Assembly (NCBI RefSeq): GCF_019075875.1
Contig: NZ_JAHOOZ010000001.1
Location: forward strand, 3,410,001-3,474,000
DNA from: Novosphingobium sp. G106
GTDB taxonomy: Bacteria > Pseudomonadota > Alphaproteobacteria > Sphingomonadales > Sphingomonadaceae
Direction: 5' to 3'
Length of the DNA: 64,000 nucleotides
A program made the position numbers and the translations under genes. Positions 41,558 to 48,299 of the stretch are shown here, piece after piece. The notes beneath the pieces were generated by a model. It saw only the letters and a list, made by a program, of their open reading frames with translations. It was not told the origin of the DNA and did not search any database. How positions within the stretch are numbered: the stretch's first letter is position 1; the number at the start of each line of letters is the position of its first letter.

Positions 41558-41788
41558 ATGACGAACAATGCCGCCTACTACCGTGACCTTGCCGCCCGGG
41601 CACAGACCGAGGCCGACGAAGCCACGCTCGACAATGTTCGCGATCGCGCGCTCCGTTCGGCCGCCGCCTTCGAAACCATGGCGCTTCAGCACGAACGCAC
41701 GGCGAAACGACGGATAGAACGCGAAAACGCGGCCGACAGCAACGCCGCATACCAATCGACCAACGGCTCGATCACCGAGCATCACTAG
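41558..41788 (+). CDS. Hypothetical small polar protein
   Basis: A 76-residue unrecognised protein that is strongly helical and charged (YYRDLAARAQTEADEATLDNVRDRALRSA). It has no signal peptide or membrane helix. The ATG at 41558 has GGAAAGG about 9 nt upstream. Similar short proteins with a YYRxLAxRAxxEA start are familiar from sphingomonads and rhizobia, without known function. The stop is almost immediately followed by a second short frame, so the two may be translated together. Confidence 0.65.
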   Translation: MTNNAAYYRDLAARAQTEADEATLDNVRDRALRSAAAFETMALQHERTAKRRIERENAADSNAAYQSTNGSITEHH

Positions 41789-41796
41789 GAAAAAAC

Positions 41797-41967
41797 TTGA
41801 ACCTCGAATTCTTCAATACGACCCACGACACCAACTCCATTCCCGCCAGCGGCAAGCGCATACGCCCGCTCGGAACCCCGCCGCCATCGAGCCGGCGGCA
41901 CCCCTCGCCGGAAATGCGACGCCAGGCCGCGATAGCCTACGCCGCCGCGCTCGAGGTACTCGGCTGA
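41797..41967 (+). CDS. Possible 56-residue protein, coupled to upstream gene
   Basis: A TTG at 41797 with AGGA 6 nt upstream (overlapping the previous stop) opens a 57-codon frame. The product is basic and Pro/Arg-rich in its middle (SGKRIRPLGTPPPSSRRHPS), with a helical tail AAIAYAAALEVLG. It is not recognised. Support is the spacing to the upstream stop and codon periodicity; the rare start lowers certainty. Confidence 0.4.
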   Translation: MNLEFFNTTHDTNSIPASGKRIRPLGTPPPSSRRHPSPEMRRQAAIAYAAALEVLG

Positions 41968-41995
41968 CAGACAGAAGTTCTCTCGCCCGGCTGGC

Positions 41996-42181
41996 CTAGG
42001 CTTGAATGACGAACTTGTCCGACAAGCGGGTGGAGCGACCGATGTCGTCCAGACGATCCCTGAGATCTTTGATCGCGGCGCGATGGGCCGCCACGATCTG
42101 GGGATGCGATGCTCGGATCAGGCTCGCCGTTTCCAGGTCGAGCGCCTCCAGCGTGATGGCGCGTAGCTCCGATGAGTCCAT
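41996..42181 (-). CDS. Hypothetical 61-residue protein
   Basis: A short helical polypeptide, MDSSELRAITLEALDLETAS at the N-terminus, then an amphipathic segment with HPQIVAAHRAAIKDLRDRLDD. No Cys, signal or membrane segment. The start ATG at 42181 has an AAGG-type ribosome site about 8 nt upstream. I do not recognise the family. It lies 57 nt downstream of the DUF2200 gene on the same strand and may be co-transcribed. Confidence 0.5.
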   Translation of the reverse strand: MDSSELRAITLEALDLETASLIRASHPQIVAAHRAAIKDLRDRLDDIGRSTRLSDKFVIQA

Positions 42182-42238
42182 TTCTGCACCTTGCTTTCCG
42201 CGATCCTATAGCCTTTGCCAGCTCGCCACGAAAGCCTC

Positions 42239-42589
42239 CTATGTGCGGAGGATCTTCTCCATAGCCTTGCCCTTGGCCAGTTCGTCGATCAGTTTGTCCA
42301 GATAGCGGATCTCGCGCATCGTGGGCTCTTCGATGTCCTCGACACGCACCCCGCAGACCACGCCGGTGATCGACGAACGCGAGGGGTTCATCCGGGGAGC
42401 CTTCGCGAAGAAGTCCTCGAACGAGGTCTTCGCGGCCAATTCTTGCTCGAGCGATGCCTGGCTGTGCCCGGTCAGCCAACGCATGATCTCGTCGACCTCG
42501 TCCTGGGTGCGCCCCTTCTTCGCCGCCTTGGCGACGTAGAGCGGATAGACGCTCGCAACGCTGGTCGCATAGATACGATGGCCCGCCAT
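42239..42589 (-). CDS. DUF2200 domain-containing protein
   Basis: A 116-residue protein matching the DUF2200 family along its whole length: [54 protein letters not shown] and [20 protein letters not shown]. Function is unknown. The start at 42589 is fixed by GGAGGGGGAG immediately upstream and by the family N-terminus; a longer reading upstream is low-complexity. It is a soluble cytoplasmic protein. Confidence 0.9.
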   Translation of the reverse strand: MAGHRIYATSVASVYPLYVAKAAKKGRTQDEVDEIMRWLTGHSQASLEQELAAKTSFEDFFAKAPRMNPSRSSITGVVCGVRVEDIEEPTMREIRYLDKLIDELAKGKAMEKILRT

Positions 42590-42683
42590 TCTCCCCCTCC
42601 AAAACGCGCACCGCCTCGGATCATGGATAGACGACTGCTGACAGCCATCAAGCCAAAGGCGGGAAACGGCCGAAAAGTCGCGA

Positions 42684-43076
42684 CTAACCGACTTCCGGCC
42701 AGATCCAGCCTTGCGGGAATCCCTGTTCGCTGAGCCAGTCTGGAACGTGCGCCGCTGGCGCGAAGGCGCGGTTCGGATCGGCAAGCGCCCGGATGTTCTG
42801 CAGCTTTTCCAGCCTGCCCTGGATGATCGCGGCCATGGCGACGGTCTGGTACTTGTCGCACGCGATGGCTCCGAAGCCGATGGCGCGCAAACGCAGCGTC
42901 TGATCGATGTCGTAGTGCGGCCAGGAGACTTTCATCCGCGAAGGATCCTGGAACCATCGCCGCTCCATGCCGATGAGATCCGCCATGAAATGGAGCTCCT
43001 CCAGATCAGGCGAGAACATGTGGCACATCAACCTGCCGCGCAGGGGATGGATGGCCGCGTCGACATATACGCTCAT
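42684..43076 (-). CDS. DUF4031 domain-containing protein
   Basis: A 130-residue protein of the DUF4031 family. The conserved N-terminus [20 protein letters not shown] and the following [23 protein letters not shown] and [10 protein letters not shown] are typical; the family has a conserved His/Asp set suggesting metal or nucleotide binding, with no proven activity. The start is taken at 43076 from the family N-terminus, although the ribosome site (GGTGGC) is weak. It is divergent from an HD-domain gene 115 nt away. Confidence 0.85.
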   Translation of the reverse strand: MSVYVDAAIHPLRGRLMCHMFSPDLEELHFMADLIGMERRWFQDPSRMKVSWPHYDIDQTLRLRAIGFGAIACDKYQTVAMAAIIQGRLEKLQNIRALADPNRAFAPAAHVPDWLSEQGFPQGWIWPEVG

Positions 43077-43191
43077 GCTGCCACCGGCATGCTGCGATTG
43101 GGAGACTGCCCTTTCATCCTTGCAAAATGGCGTCGGCCCCGCATGTTCGCAAGCCATCGGCGATCCGCGCCCTTTTGCGAGCCTTGATACC

Positions 43192-43809
43192 GTGAGCGCA
43201 GACTTTCCATTCCTGAGCGAGGCCTTCGAGCGACTGGACCTGGCGGATCATGTCCGTGCCCTGATCGCCCAGCGCCACGGCGAACCGCAGCGGCATTATC
43301 ACACGCTCCGCCATATCGACCTGATGCTCGGCCAGCTTCCGGCAAATCACGCTTTCGCGCGCGAAATGCTGGTCGCGGCGCTGTTCCATGACATCGTCTA
43401 CAACCCCACGCAGCCCGACAACGAGGAACAGTCGCTGGCAATCTTCCTCTCCGTCGCGGGCACGATCGCGCGCGATGCACCGCTTGATGCGGATCTGATC
43501 TCTGCGATGATCCTCGCCACCAAGAGCCACCATTTCCGCAGCGAGCACACGGCCGGTGACCGGGCGATCAACGCGCTCCTGAAAGCCGATCTCAGCATCC
43601 TCTGGCACCCCGAGCCGCAGGTTTACGCATGGTACGCCGAAGGCGTCCGCCAGGAATATGCCTTCGTGCCCGACGACCAGTTTCGAGCCGCCCGCACGCG
43701 CATCCTGACCGGCCTGCGCAACGACCTTCTCGGCAGCGGCCAGCTCACGATGGACGAGGCAGCGGCATTGACGCGCAACACCGACCGGGAACTGGGCCGG
43801 CTCGGTTAA
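43192..43809 (+). CDS. HD-domain phosphohydrolase-like protein
   Basis: A 205-residue predicted metal-dependent HD-superfamily protein. The metal motifs are HYHTLRHIDLML near residue 30 and AALFHDIVYNP near residue 60 (the HD pair), with TKSHHFRSEHTAGDRAINA and a later Asp in KADLSILW. Family members without accessory domains are uncharacterised; phosphatase activity on nucleotides is plausible. A GTG at 43192 is chosen as start; the ribosome site is poor, and longer in-frame readings run back into the divergent DUF4031 gene. Confidence 0.82.
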   Translation: MSADFPFLSEAFERLDLADHVRALIAQRHGEPQRHYHTLRHIDLMLGQLPANHAFAREMLVAALFHDIVYNPTQPDNEEQSLAIFLSVAGTIARDAPLDADLISAMILATKSHHFRSEHTAGDRAINALLKADLSILWHPEPQVYAWYAEGVRQEYAFVPDDQFRAARTRILTGLRNDLLGSGQLTMDEAAALTRNTDRELGRLG

Positions 43810-43825
43810 AGCCGTCGATCGACTT

Positions 43826-44578
43826 CTAGCCGGCCGACTTCTGCGGCCGCCGCGCGGCGATCATCGCCTTGAACTCGGGGCCATGGCCGGGGCTGTGATG
43901 CAGCTCCCAGGCGTTGCCGGCGGCAAGATTCAGCCCGTCGGTATCGACGAGCAGCTTCTTGATCTCGCGGTTGGACCGCATGCTGTTGGCCGCGATGTCG
44001 GCGCACAGCGCGTCGACATAGGCGTCGAGCTCGTGTTCAGGGACGGCGGTGTTCGCCAGACCCATCGCCGCCGCCTCGACACCCGAATAGGTGCGCGAAC
44101 TGAACATCATCTCCTTGGCCTTGGCCATGCCGACGCGGCGCGGCAACCGCTGGGTGAGGCCCCAGATCGGCACGAGATCGAATTTGGCGTGGGTATCAGC
44201 GAATTTGGTCGTCTCGGCCGCAACGATGATGTCGGCGGCGAGCACGAGTTCCAGGCCGCCAGTGTAGCAGTGCCCGCGAACCTTCGCGACGACGGGAAAC
44301 GGCAGCGTCGCCAGCCGCTCGACCAGGCCGTTCTCGAACCGCTCGGCTTCCGCAGCGGATTCTTCGCCCGACGCAAGATCGTCGAGGTCGTGACCGGCAC
44401 AGAAGCTGCGCCCGGCGCCCGAGAGGATCATGCAACTGACCGCCGCGAGGTCGAGCCGGTCGAGGTGACCGACGATCTCCTTGAACAGCTTCAGATTGAG
44501 CGCGTTGAGCTTGTCGGGGCGATTGAGCGTCAACCGGCAGATGCGGTCTTCGACGGTGCAGGTGACGGTTTCGGTCAT
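43826..44578 (-). CDS. Enoyl-CoA hydratase/isomerase family protein
   Basis: A 250-residue crotonase-fold protein acting on acyl-CoA thioesters. The N-terminal CRLTLNRPDKLNALN, the oxyanion-hole GAGRSFCAGHDLDDL and the active-site stretch GHCYTGGLELVLAAD are all present, as is FADTHAKFDLVPIWG. It keeps one of the two glutamates of true hydratases (in GGLEL); the second is unclear, so isomerase or lyase activity is possible. The start at 44578 (MTETVTCTVE) is set by the family N-terminus. It is convergent with the HD-domain gene and stands alone. Confidence 0.87.
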   Translation of the reverse strand: MTETVTCTVEDRICRLTLNRPDKLNALNLKLFKEIVGHLDRLDLAAVSCMILSGAGRSFCAGHDLDDLASGEESAAEAERFENGLVERLATLPFPVVAKVRGHCYTGGLELVLAADIIVAAETTKFADTHAKFDLVPIWGLTQRLPRRVGMAKAKEMMFSSRTYSGVEAAAMGLANTAVPEHELDAYVDALCADIAANSMRSNREIKKLLVDTDGLNLAAGNAWELHHSPGHGPEFKAMIAARRPQKSAG

Positions 44579-44819
44579 GGTGCTTTCGGTTCCCGGTCTG
44601 GCTTGCTGCAACGGTCCGGCGGCAACGGCACCGGACAGCCCGCAGCTTGCGCATCGCCGACGAAGCGCCGGCGCGCAACCCTTTGGCCCCGGCCAAGGCA
44701 CTGCAGACGGCCATAGGCCTCGCTAGGACAAGCGCAATTTCGCGACGGGACCAAGATCCGCCGCGGCGCCGGATAGGAAGATGTCGACGGGCCGGGAGGT
44801 GTGCCCGACTATTAGGCCG

Positions 44820-45107
44820 CTACTGCTTGGCGCCGTGCGGCGGCATGGCCAGCAGGCGGATTGCGCTCATCACCTGGCCGAGACCTTCTTCGTCGGCCAT
44901 TGCGACATCGAGCGGACGCCCGCCCAGCGACGCGTTGAAGGTATTGAGGAAGTCGATCGCCGGATCGCGTCCGCCAAGCAGGGAAAAGGCGAGGCTGGTG
45001 ACTCGGCCCTGGCGCTTCGCCCGGTCCTGCGGCAGCTTGGGCGTGTTCGCCCGGCTCCTGAAGAAAGGACGCTTCGGCTGCGCGTCGTCCTGCTCGTCCG
45101 CGCTCAA
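44820..45107 (-). CDS. MbcA/ParS/Xre-type antitoxin-domain protein, toxin not found
   Basis: A 95-residue protein whose C-terminal half (PAIDFLNTFNASLGGRPLDVAMADEEGLGQVMSAI) matches the toxin-binding domain of Xre/MbcA/ParS antitoxins, where the motif LGGRxPLDxA and a following Glu-Gly helix contact RES-type toxins. The first 40 residues are polar and basic, without a clear helix-turn-helix. The likely start is a TTG at 45107 whose bases overlap the stop of the preceding gene (TTGA). No RES-domain toxin is adjacent. It may be an orphan antitoxin or serve another partner. Confidence 0.65.
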   Translation of the reverse strand: MSADEQDDAQPKRPFFRSRANTPKLPQDRAKRQGRVTSLAFSLLGGRDPAIDFLNTFNASLGGRPLDVAMADEEGLGQVMSAIRLLAMPPHGAKQ

Positions 45108-45322
45108 GAAACGGCACCCAGGGCAATGTCCCGGTGCGCGGCGGCCAGGCAGGCGCCCCACATCGATGCGGCACCGGCCCCGACACGCCGCTGCCATGCG
45201 CCGATCCGCTGAGCCAGTTCGTCGGCACGGGTCAGGTGCATGCCGCGCGTCTGTTCATCCGATGAGGAACCGGCGCGCATGACCGACAGCTGATGTCGAA
45301 AGTAGAGATCGTTGAGATCCAC
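45104..45322 (-). CDS. Hypothetical 72-residue protein, coupled to the antitoxin-like gene
   Basis: The product begins with a GTG-encoded residue, then DLNDLYFRHQLSVMRAGSS, and continues helical (RADELAQRIGAWQRRVGAG). Short proteins with a DLNxLYxRHQ start occur widely in sphingomonads and have no known role. GGAG lies 9 nt upstream of the GTG. Its TGA overlaps the TTG of the MbcA/ParS-like gene, implying coupled translation. It is not similar to a RES toxin, which is about 150 residues. Confidence 0.62.
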   Translation of the reverse strand: MDLNDLYFRHQLSVMRAGSSSDEQTRGMHLTRADELAQRIGAWQRRVGAGAASMWGACLAAAHRDIALGAVS

Positions 45323-45477
45323 GAAGCTGCTCCAATCGGTAAGCGGGAGCGCGATGGTCTCTCAGCCGCGAGCGCCTACGATCCAGCCGTGCTCGCGATG
45401 GGTTCCATATGGCGCCGAACGAGAAAATTTAAAGGCCATAGACAGTTAATTCGGGGCAGACCGATGGGATCAGGCAG

Positions 45478-45615
45478 TCAAAGCCTCTCCTTGGGCTTCT
45501 TCATCAGCGTGTTGACGGCGAAGCCCGGCTCGCGGGCGATAGCGACCGAAGGCTTGGCCTTCGCTGCCTTCGGCTTGCGGATCTCGCGTGTGCTGCGTTT
45601 CTGTGATTTGGCCAT
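45478..45615 (-). CDS. Small lysine-rich protein
   Basis: A 45-residue basic peptide beginning MAKSQKRSTREIRKPKAAKA and ending LMKKPKERL. The ATG at 45615 follows 7 nt after the stop of a small membrane-protein gene on the same strand. Very similar short Lys-rich proteins with an MAKSxKKS start are found in many alphaproteobacteria and are of unknown function; nucleic-acid binding is only a guess from charge. Confidence 0.6.
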   Translation of the reverse strand: MAKSQKRSTREIRKPKAAKAKPSVAIAREPGFAVNTLMKKPKERL

Positions 45616-45621
45616 CTCGGA

Positions 45622-45753
45622 TCAGCCGATGTGCCGCCAAGCCGCCAGTGCGATCGCGGCCAGTACGATGGCGAGCGCGATCCACAGGCGGATTCCTACC
45701 CGTCCCGATCCATCCTGATTGAGTTGCTGGCGGTCACCGTCGAGCTTGGGCAT
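45622..45753 (-). CDS. Small single-span membrane protein
   Basis: A 43-residue protein: a polar N-terminus (MPKLDGDRQQLNQDG) and one membrane helix (IRLWIALAIVLAAIALAAW) ending RHIG. Start ATG at 45753 lies at the head of a two-gene unit with the Lys-rich gene. No strong ribosome site is seen. A short tail-out membrane peptide; function unknown. Confidence 0.55.
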   Translation of the reverse strand: MPKLDGDRQQLNQDGSGRVGIRLWIALAIVLAAIALAAWRHIG

Positions 45754-45827
45754 GAAGGGAGTCCCATGGGGACTGTACCCAATATTCGCCAGTTCGCGAG
45801 GCGCTGATGCCTAGAACTTGGTGACAG

Positions 45828-45846
45828 TGGGTATTGAATATACCCA
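45828..45846. promoter_or_regulatory. TGGGTAT palindrome upstream of the small-gene pair
   Basis: TGGGTAT-TGAAT-ATACCCA is a perfect 7-bp inverted repeat in an otherwise A+T-richer region about 75 bp before the small membrane-protein start. A related half, TACCCAATAT, recurs at 45777. It may be an operator; no regulator is adjacent. Confidence 0.4.
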
Positions 45847-45900
45847 AACAGGATGCGACGCCAGAAAATTACCCGCCGGCACCCGCATCGAAAAGTTTAT

Positions 45901-46110
45901 TTATTTCGTGGCGTATTCGCCGGGCTGTGCGCGGAAATTGTCGCGCGCAAAAGCCTTTGCCGCTGCGGCAGTCTTGAACAATTCTTCCTGCAGAGCGGAG
46001 TCGACCAGCGGATATCCTTGCGAATTATAACGCGTGGTCCGCACCGTCAGGCGGAAGTTTCCCTCCTCGTCCTTGTTGATCAGGAAAGGGCGGGTCTTGG
46101 CATCGGCCAT
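45901..46110 (-). CDS. Hypothetical 69-residue protein
   Basis: A soluble small protein with the pattern MADAKTRPFLINKDEEGNFR, a beta-strand core (LTVRTTRYNSQGYPL) and a C-terminal helix (LFKTAAAAKAFARDNF). It is not a family I can name. AGGAGG lies 7 nt upstream of the ATG at 46110, an unusually good ribosome site that suggests high translation. It follows the cold-shock gene (46214-46420) on the same strand, separated by its terminator. Confidence 0.68.
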   Translation of the reverse strand: MADAKTRPFLINKDEEGNFRLTVRTTRYNSQGYPLVDSALQEELFKTAAAAKAFARDNFRAQPGEYATK

Positions 46111-46166
46111 GTCTGGGCCTCCTACGAACATTGAAATTGAGTGACGGCGAGGCGGCCGGTCGACAC

Positions 46167-46202
46167 GAAAACGGCGCGGACAGCCTTCAAGCCATCCGCG
46201 CC
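46167..46202 (-). terminator. Rho-independent terminator of the cold-shock gene
   Basis: Reading the minus strand, GGCGCGGA (46202-46195) pairs perfectly with TCCGCGCC (46180-46173) around a 14-nt loop, followed by GTTTTC. It begins 11 nt after the csp stop. Confidence 0.8.
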
Positions 46203-46213
46203 GTCGATCGGTT

Positions 46214-46420
46214 TTAGGCCGACTGAAGGTTCACGGCGGACATCTTGCCGCGCTGGTCCTTCTCGAGCTCGTAGGAGACCTTCTGGTCCTTATCGAGCGT
46301 GCGCATGCCGGCACGTTCCACGGCCGAGATGTGAACGAAGGCGTCGTTGCCGCCGCCGTCCGGCGCGATGAAGCCATAGCCCTTGTCGGCATTGAAGAAT
46401 TTCACGGTTCCGGTGATCAT
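46214..46420 (-). CDS. cspA: Cold-shock protein, CspA family
   Basis: A 68-residue OB-fold RNA chaperone. Both RNA-binding motifs are present, TVKFFNADKGYGFIAPD and DAFVHISAVERAG, and the C-terminal VSYELEKDQRGKMSAVNLQ is typical. The ATG at 46420 has AAGGA about 10 nt upstream. A promoter and a leader of about 130 nt precede it, and a terminator follows, so it is monocistronic. The csp remnant at 41351-41492 is its truncated relative. Confidence 0.94.
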   Translation of the reverse strand: MITGTVKFFNADKGYGFIAPDGGGNDAFVHISAVERAGMRTLDKDQKVSYELEKDQRGKMSAVNLQSA

Positions 46421-46584
46421 AATGGGTATCCTTTGTCCCATGGGTGACGGGCATGCGCCAACGGCGGCACATCCCGGCTTTGTGAGGCTAGAAAGGGACA
46501 AGGGGGGAGCGCGGACGCTGCCCGAATATCCGTCGCACGCGACGTAAGCCTGCACTATGTAGCCCGTTTTCGGGCGAATTACAA
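46421..46584 (-). promoter_or_regulatory. cspA promoter and long 5' leader
   Basis: On the minus strand a -35 TTGTAA (46584-46579) and a -10 TACATA (46561-46556) are separated by exactly 17 bp; the spacer holds a GCCCG-TTTT-CGGGC hairpin sequence. Transcription would begin near 46549, giving a leader of about 130 nt. Long structured leaders are typical of cold-regulated csp mRNAs. The rest of the gap up to 46767 shows nothing I can name. Confidence 0.6.
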
Positions 46585-46767
46585 CAAATAGCGCAGCCGG
46601 GGTCTAAATAGGCGCGTTTTCCGCTTTCCTACATGCGGACGAACCGGGAAGTTCTGGCGGCTCTTTGCTGCCGTCGAACAATCTTGATTTCGCGGGATAA
46701 TCGTCGCGATCGTACGGCCCGTCGCGGAAAACATTGCATAGTCGATATGTGCGAACTTGATGAATTT

Positions 46768-47289
46768 TCACGCCCCCGGCTTGGCAATCCCCCAGCGCGC
46801 GGTTGCCGTGTCTTCAGGCAGCGCATCGCGGGGCGGCATGCCGGGCGGCGGGCCAAAGTCCGGGAAGTCATAGAACGTGCCCGTCAGGTCGGGATCGCCG
46901 CGGTAGAGCATCTGGAACAGCCGCCAGTCGAACAGCCAACGGCCTCCCTGCTCGACGAAATGCTCATAGTAGATGCCCATCGAGATGTTGGTATCGCCGT
47001 TCTTCCAGGCGCAGCGCTCGTCGATGTAGGTGCGGCCGAAGGCGGTACCGTCTCCCACCTCGATGATCGGCGTGCGGAAGGTGATGAGCACGCGGGTGAA
47101 CCGGCCGAGAATCGCAGTGATCGTCTCCTTGATCTGCGCGCGGCCCTTCAGCGCCATGCCCGAGATGCGCCACTCGCCGTCCTCGGTGAAGCATTCGGCA
47201 AAGGCGCCGAAATCCTGCCGCCAGACGGCATCGGTGTAGCGCTGGTGCAGCTCGCGGATACCCGCTTCGGCCGCGACGAATTGGCTCAT
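46768..47289 (-). CDS. Nuclear transport factor 2 / SnoaL-like protein
   Basis: A 173-residue NTF2-fold protein. The N-terminal helix (AEAGIRELHQRYTDAVWRQDF), the hydrophobic cone (FAECFTEDGEWRISGMALKG), and the closing strands (FEHFVEQGGRWLFDWRLFQML) are typical of the SnoaL/ring-hydroxylating-dioxygenase-beta group. The fold serves isomerases, dehydratases and binding proteins, so activity is open. Start ATG 47289 has GGGAGAGG upstream. It is divergent from an HpaI-like aldolase gene. Confidence 0.85.
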   Translation of the reverse strand: MSQFVAAEAGIRELHQRYTDAVWRQDFGAFAECFTEDGEWRISGMALKGRAQIKETITAILGRFTRVLITFRTPIIEVGDGTAFGRTYIDERCAWKNGDTNISMGIYYEHFVEQGGRWLFDWRLFQMLYRGDPDLTGTFYDFPDFGPPPGMPPRDALPEDTATARWGIAKPGA

Positions 47290-47407
47290 CGTCCTCTCCC
47301 GTTCTCGCTGCGACTATTCCCGCCCCGGCCCGGGCCTGCAAGGAGAGATTGAACAGGCGTGCAGCACGCGCCAAGGAACGGCGAGCAATAGGAAAGGCGA
47401 AAGCAGC

Positions 47408-48184
47408 ATGACCGGCGATTCCCTGAAGCCCGGAGACTCTCTGAAAAATCGCCTCCTCAGGGGCGAGAAGCAGCTCGGCCTCGTCATGTTGCTGCCCTCG
47501 CCCGACGTCGCCGAGATCGTCGGCCATTCAGGGCTGGACGTGGTGATGATCGACCACGAGCACGGTCGCGGCTCGCTGTCCGATTTCGTCGCGCAAGATC
47601 GGGCGATGGCGGCCAGCCCGATCCGCTCGATGGTGCGCGTACCGCATGGCGAGCTGAGCTATGCCCAGCGCCTGCTCGACAACGGCGCGCAGGCGATCGT
47701 CTATCCGGGCGTCGATACGGCCGAGCAAGCCGAGGGTTTCGTCCGCGCCTGCCGCTATCCGCCGCGCGGCATCCGTGGCGCCGGCGCCGGTCTGCGCGCG
47801 GCGCGCCATGGGCTGGACGCTAACTACTACGATGCCGCGGTCGAGGATGGCCGACTGCTCGTCGCCCAGATCGGATCGGCGCGCGCGGTCGAGAACGTCG
47901 ACGCGATCTGCGCGGTCGACGGCATCGACGTGTTGCTGATCGGCCCGCGCGATCTCTCCGCGACGATCGGCAAACTCAATCGCTTCGACGACACCGAAGT
48001 GCGCAGCCTGGTCGACCGCGCCGCTGCGCGCATCCGCGCATCGGGCAAACTACTCGCCTGCACGCTCTATCCGGGCAAGACCGTGAACGGGATGTTCGAC
48101 GAGGGCTACGACCTGATCCTCGCCGGCAAGGACACCGATTTCCTGGTCAACGGCGCCAAGGCGATGGCCGCATTGCGCGACTAG
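47408..48184 (+). CDS. HpcH/HpaI-family aldolase with a missing metal ligand
   Basis: A 258-residue class II aldolase-fold protein of the HpcH/HpaI family, which cleaves or forms hydroxy-keto acids. His in IDHEHGRGS, Arg in SMVRVPHGE and the metal Asp in LLIGPRDLSATIG correspond to the family active site. The metal-ligand Glu normally in a QVET motif is Gly here (VAQIGSARAVENV), so metal binding and catalysis may be lost or changed. Start ATG 47408. No partner hydratase is next to it. A citrate-lyase-beta-like role is possible. Confidence 0.85.
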   Translation: MTGDSLKPGDSLKNRLLRGEKQLGLVMLLPSPDVAEIVGHSGLDVVMIDHEHGRGSLSDFVAQDRAMAASPIRSMVRVPHGELSYAQRLLDNGAQAIVYPGVDTAEQAEGFVRACRYPPRGIRGAGAGLRAARHGLDANYYDAAVEDGRLLVAQIGSARAVENVDAICAVDGIDVLLIGPRDLSATIGKLNRFDDTEVRSLVDRAAARIRASGKLLACTLYPGKTVNGMFDEGYDLILAGKDTDFLVNGAKAMAALRD

Positions 48185-48299
48185 TGCGGCATTTCCCGAG
48201 CAGGGCTTAAGCAAATCTATAGAGCGGAGCTTTAGGACACTCGCCGGGAATCTCTTCGCTGGCCGTCGCGCGGTCGGCGCGCAAACTGGTCGCCGGGAC

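Noticed and set aside
41937..42611. 225-codon minus-strand frame overlapping the DUF2200 gene
   Set aside because: It is out of frame with the recognisable DUF2200 protein and has Arg/Gly/His shadow composition.
45293..45718. Plus-strand 141-codon frame opposite the two tiny genes
   Set aside because: No ribosome site or family features; the opposite strand has two closely spaced small genes with sensible products.
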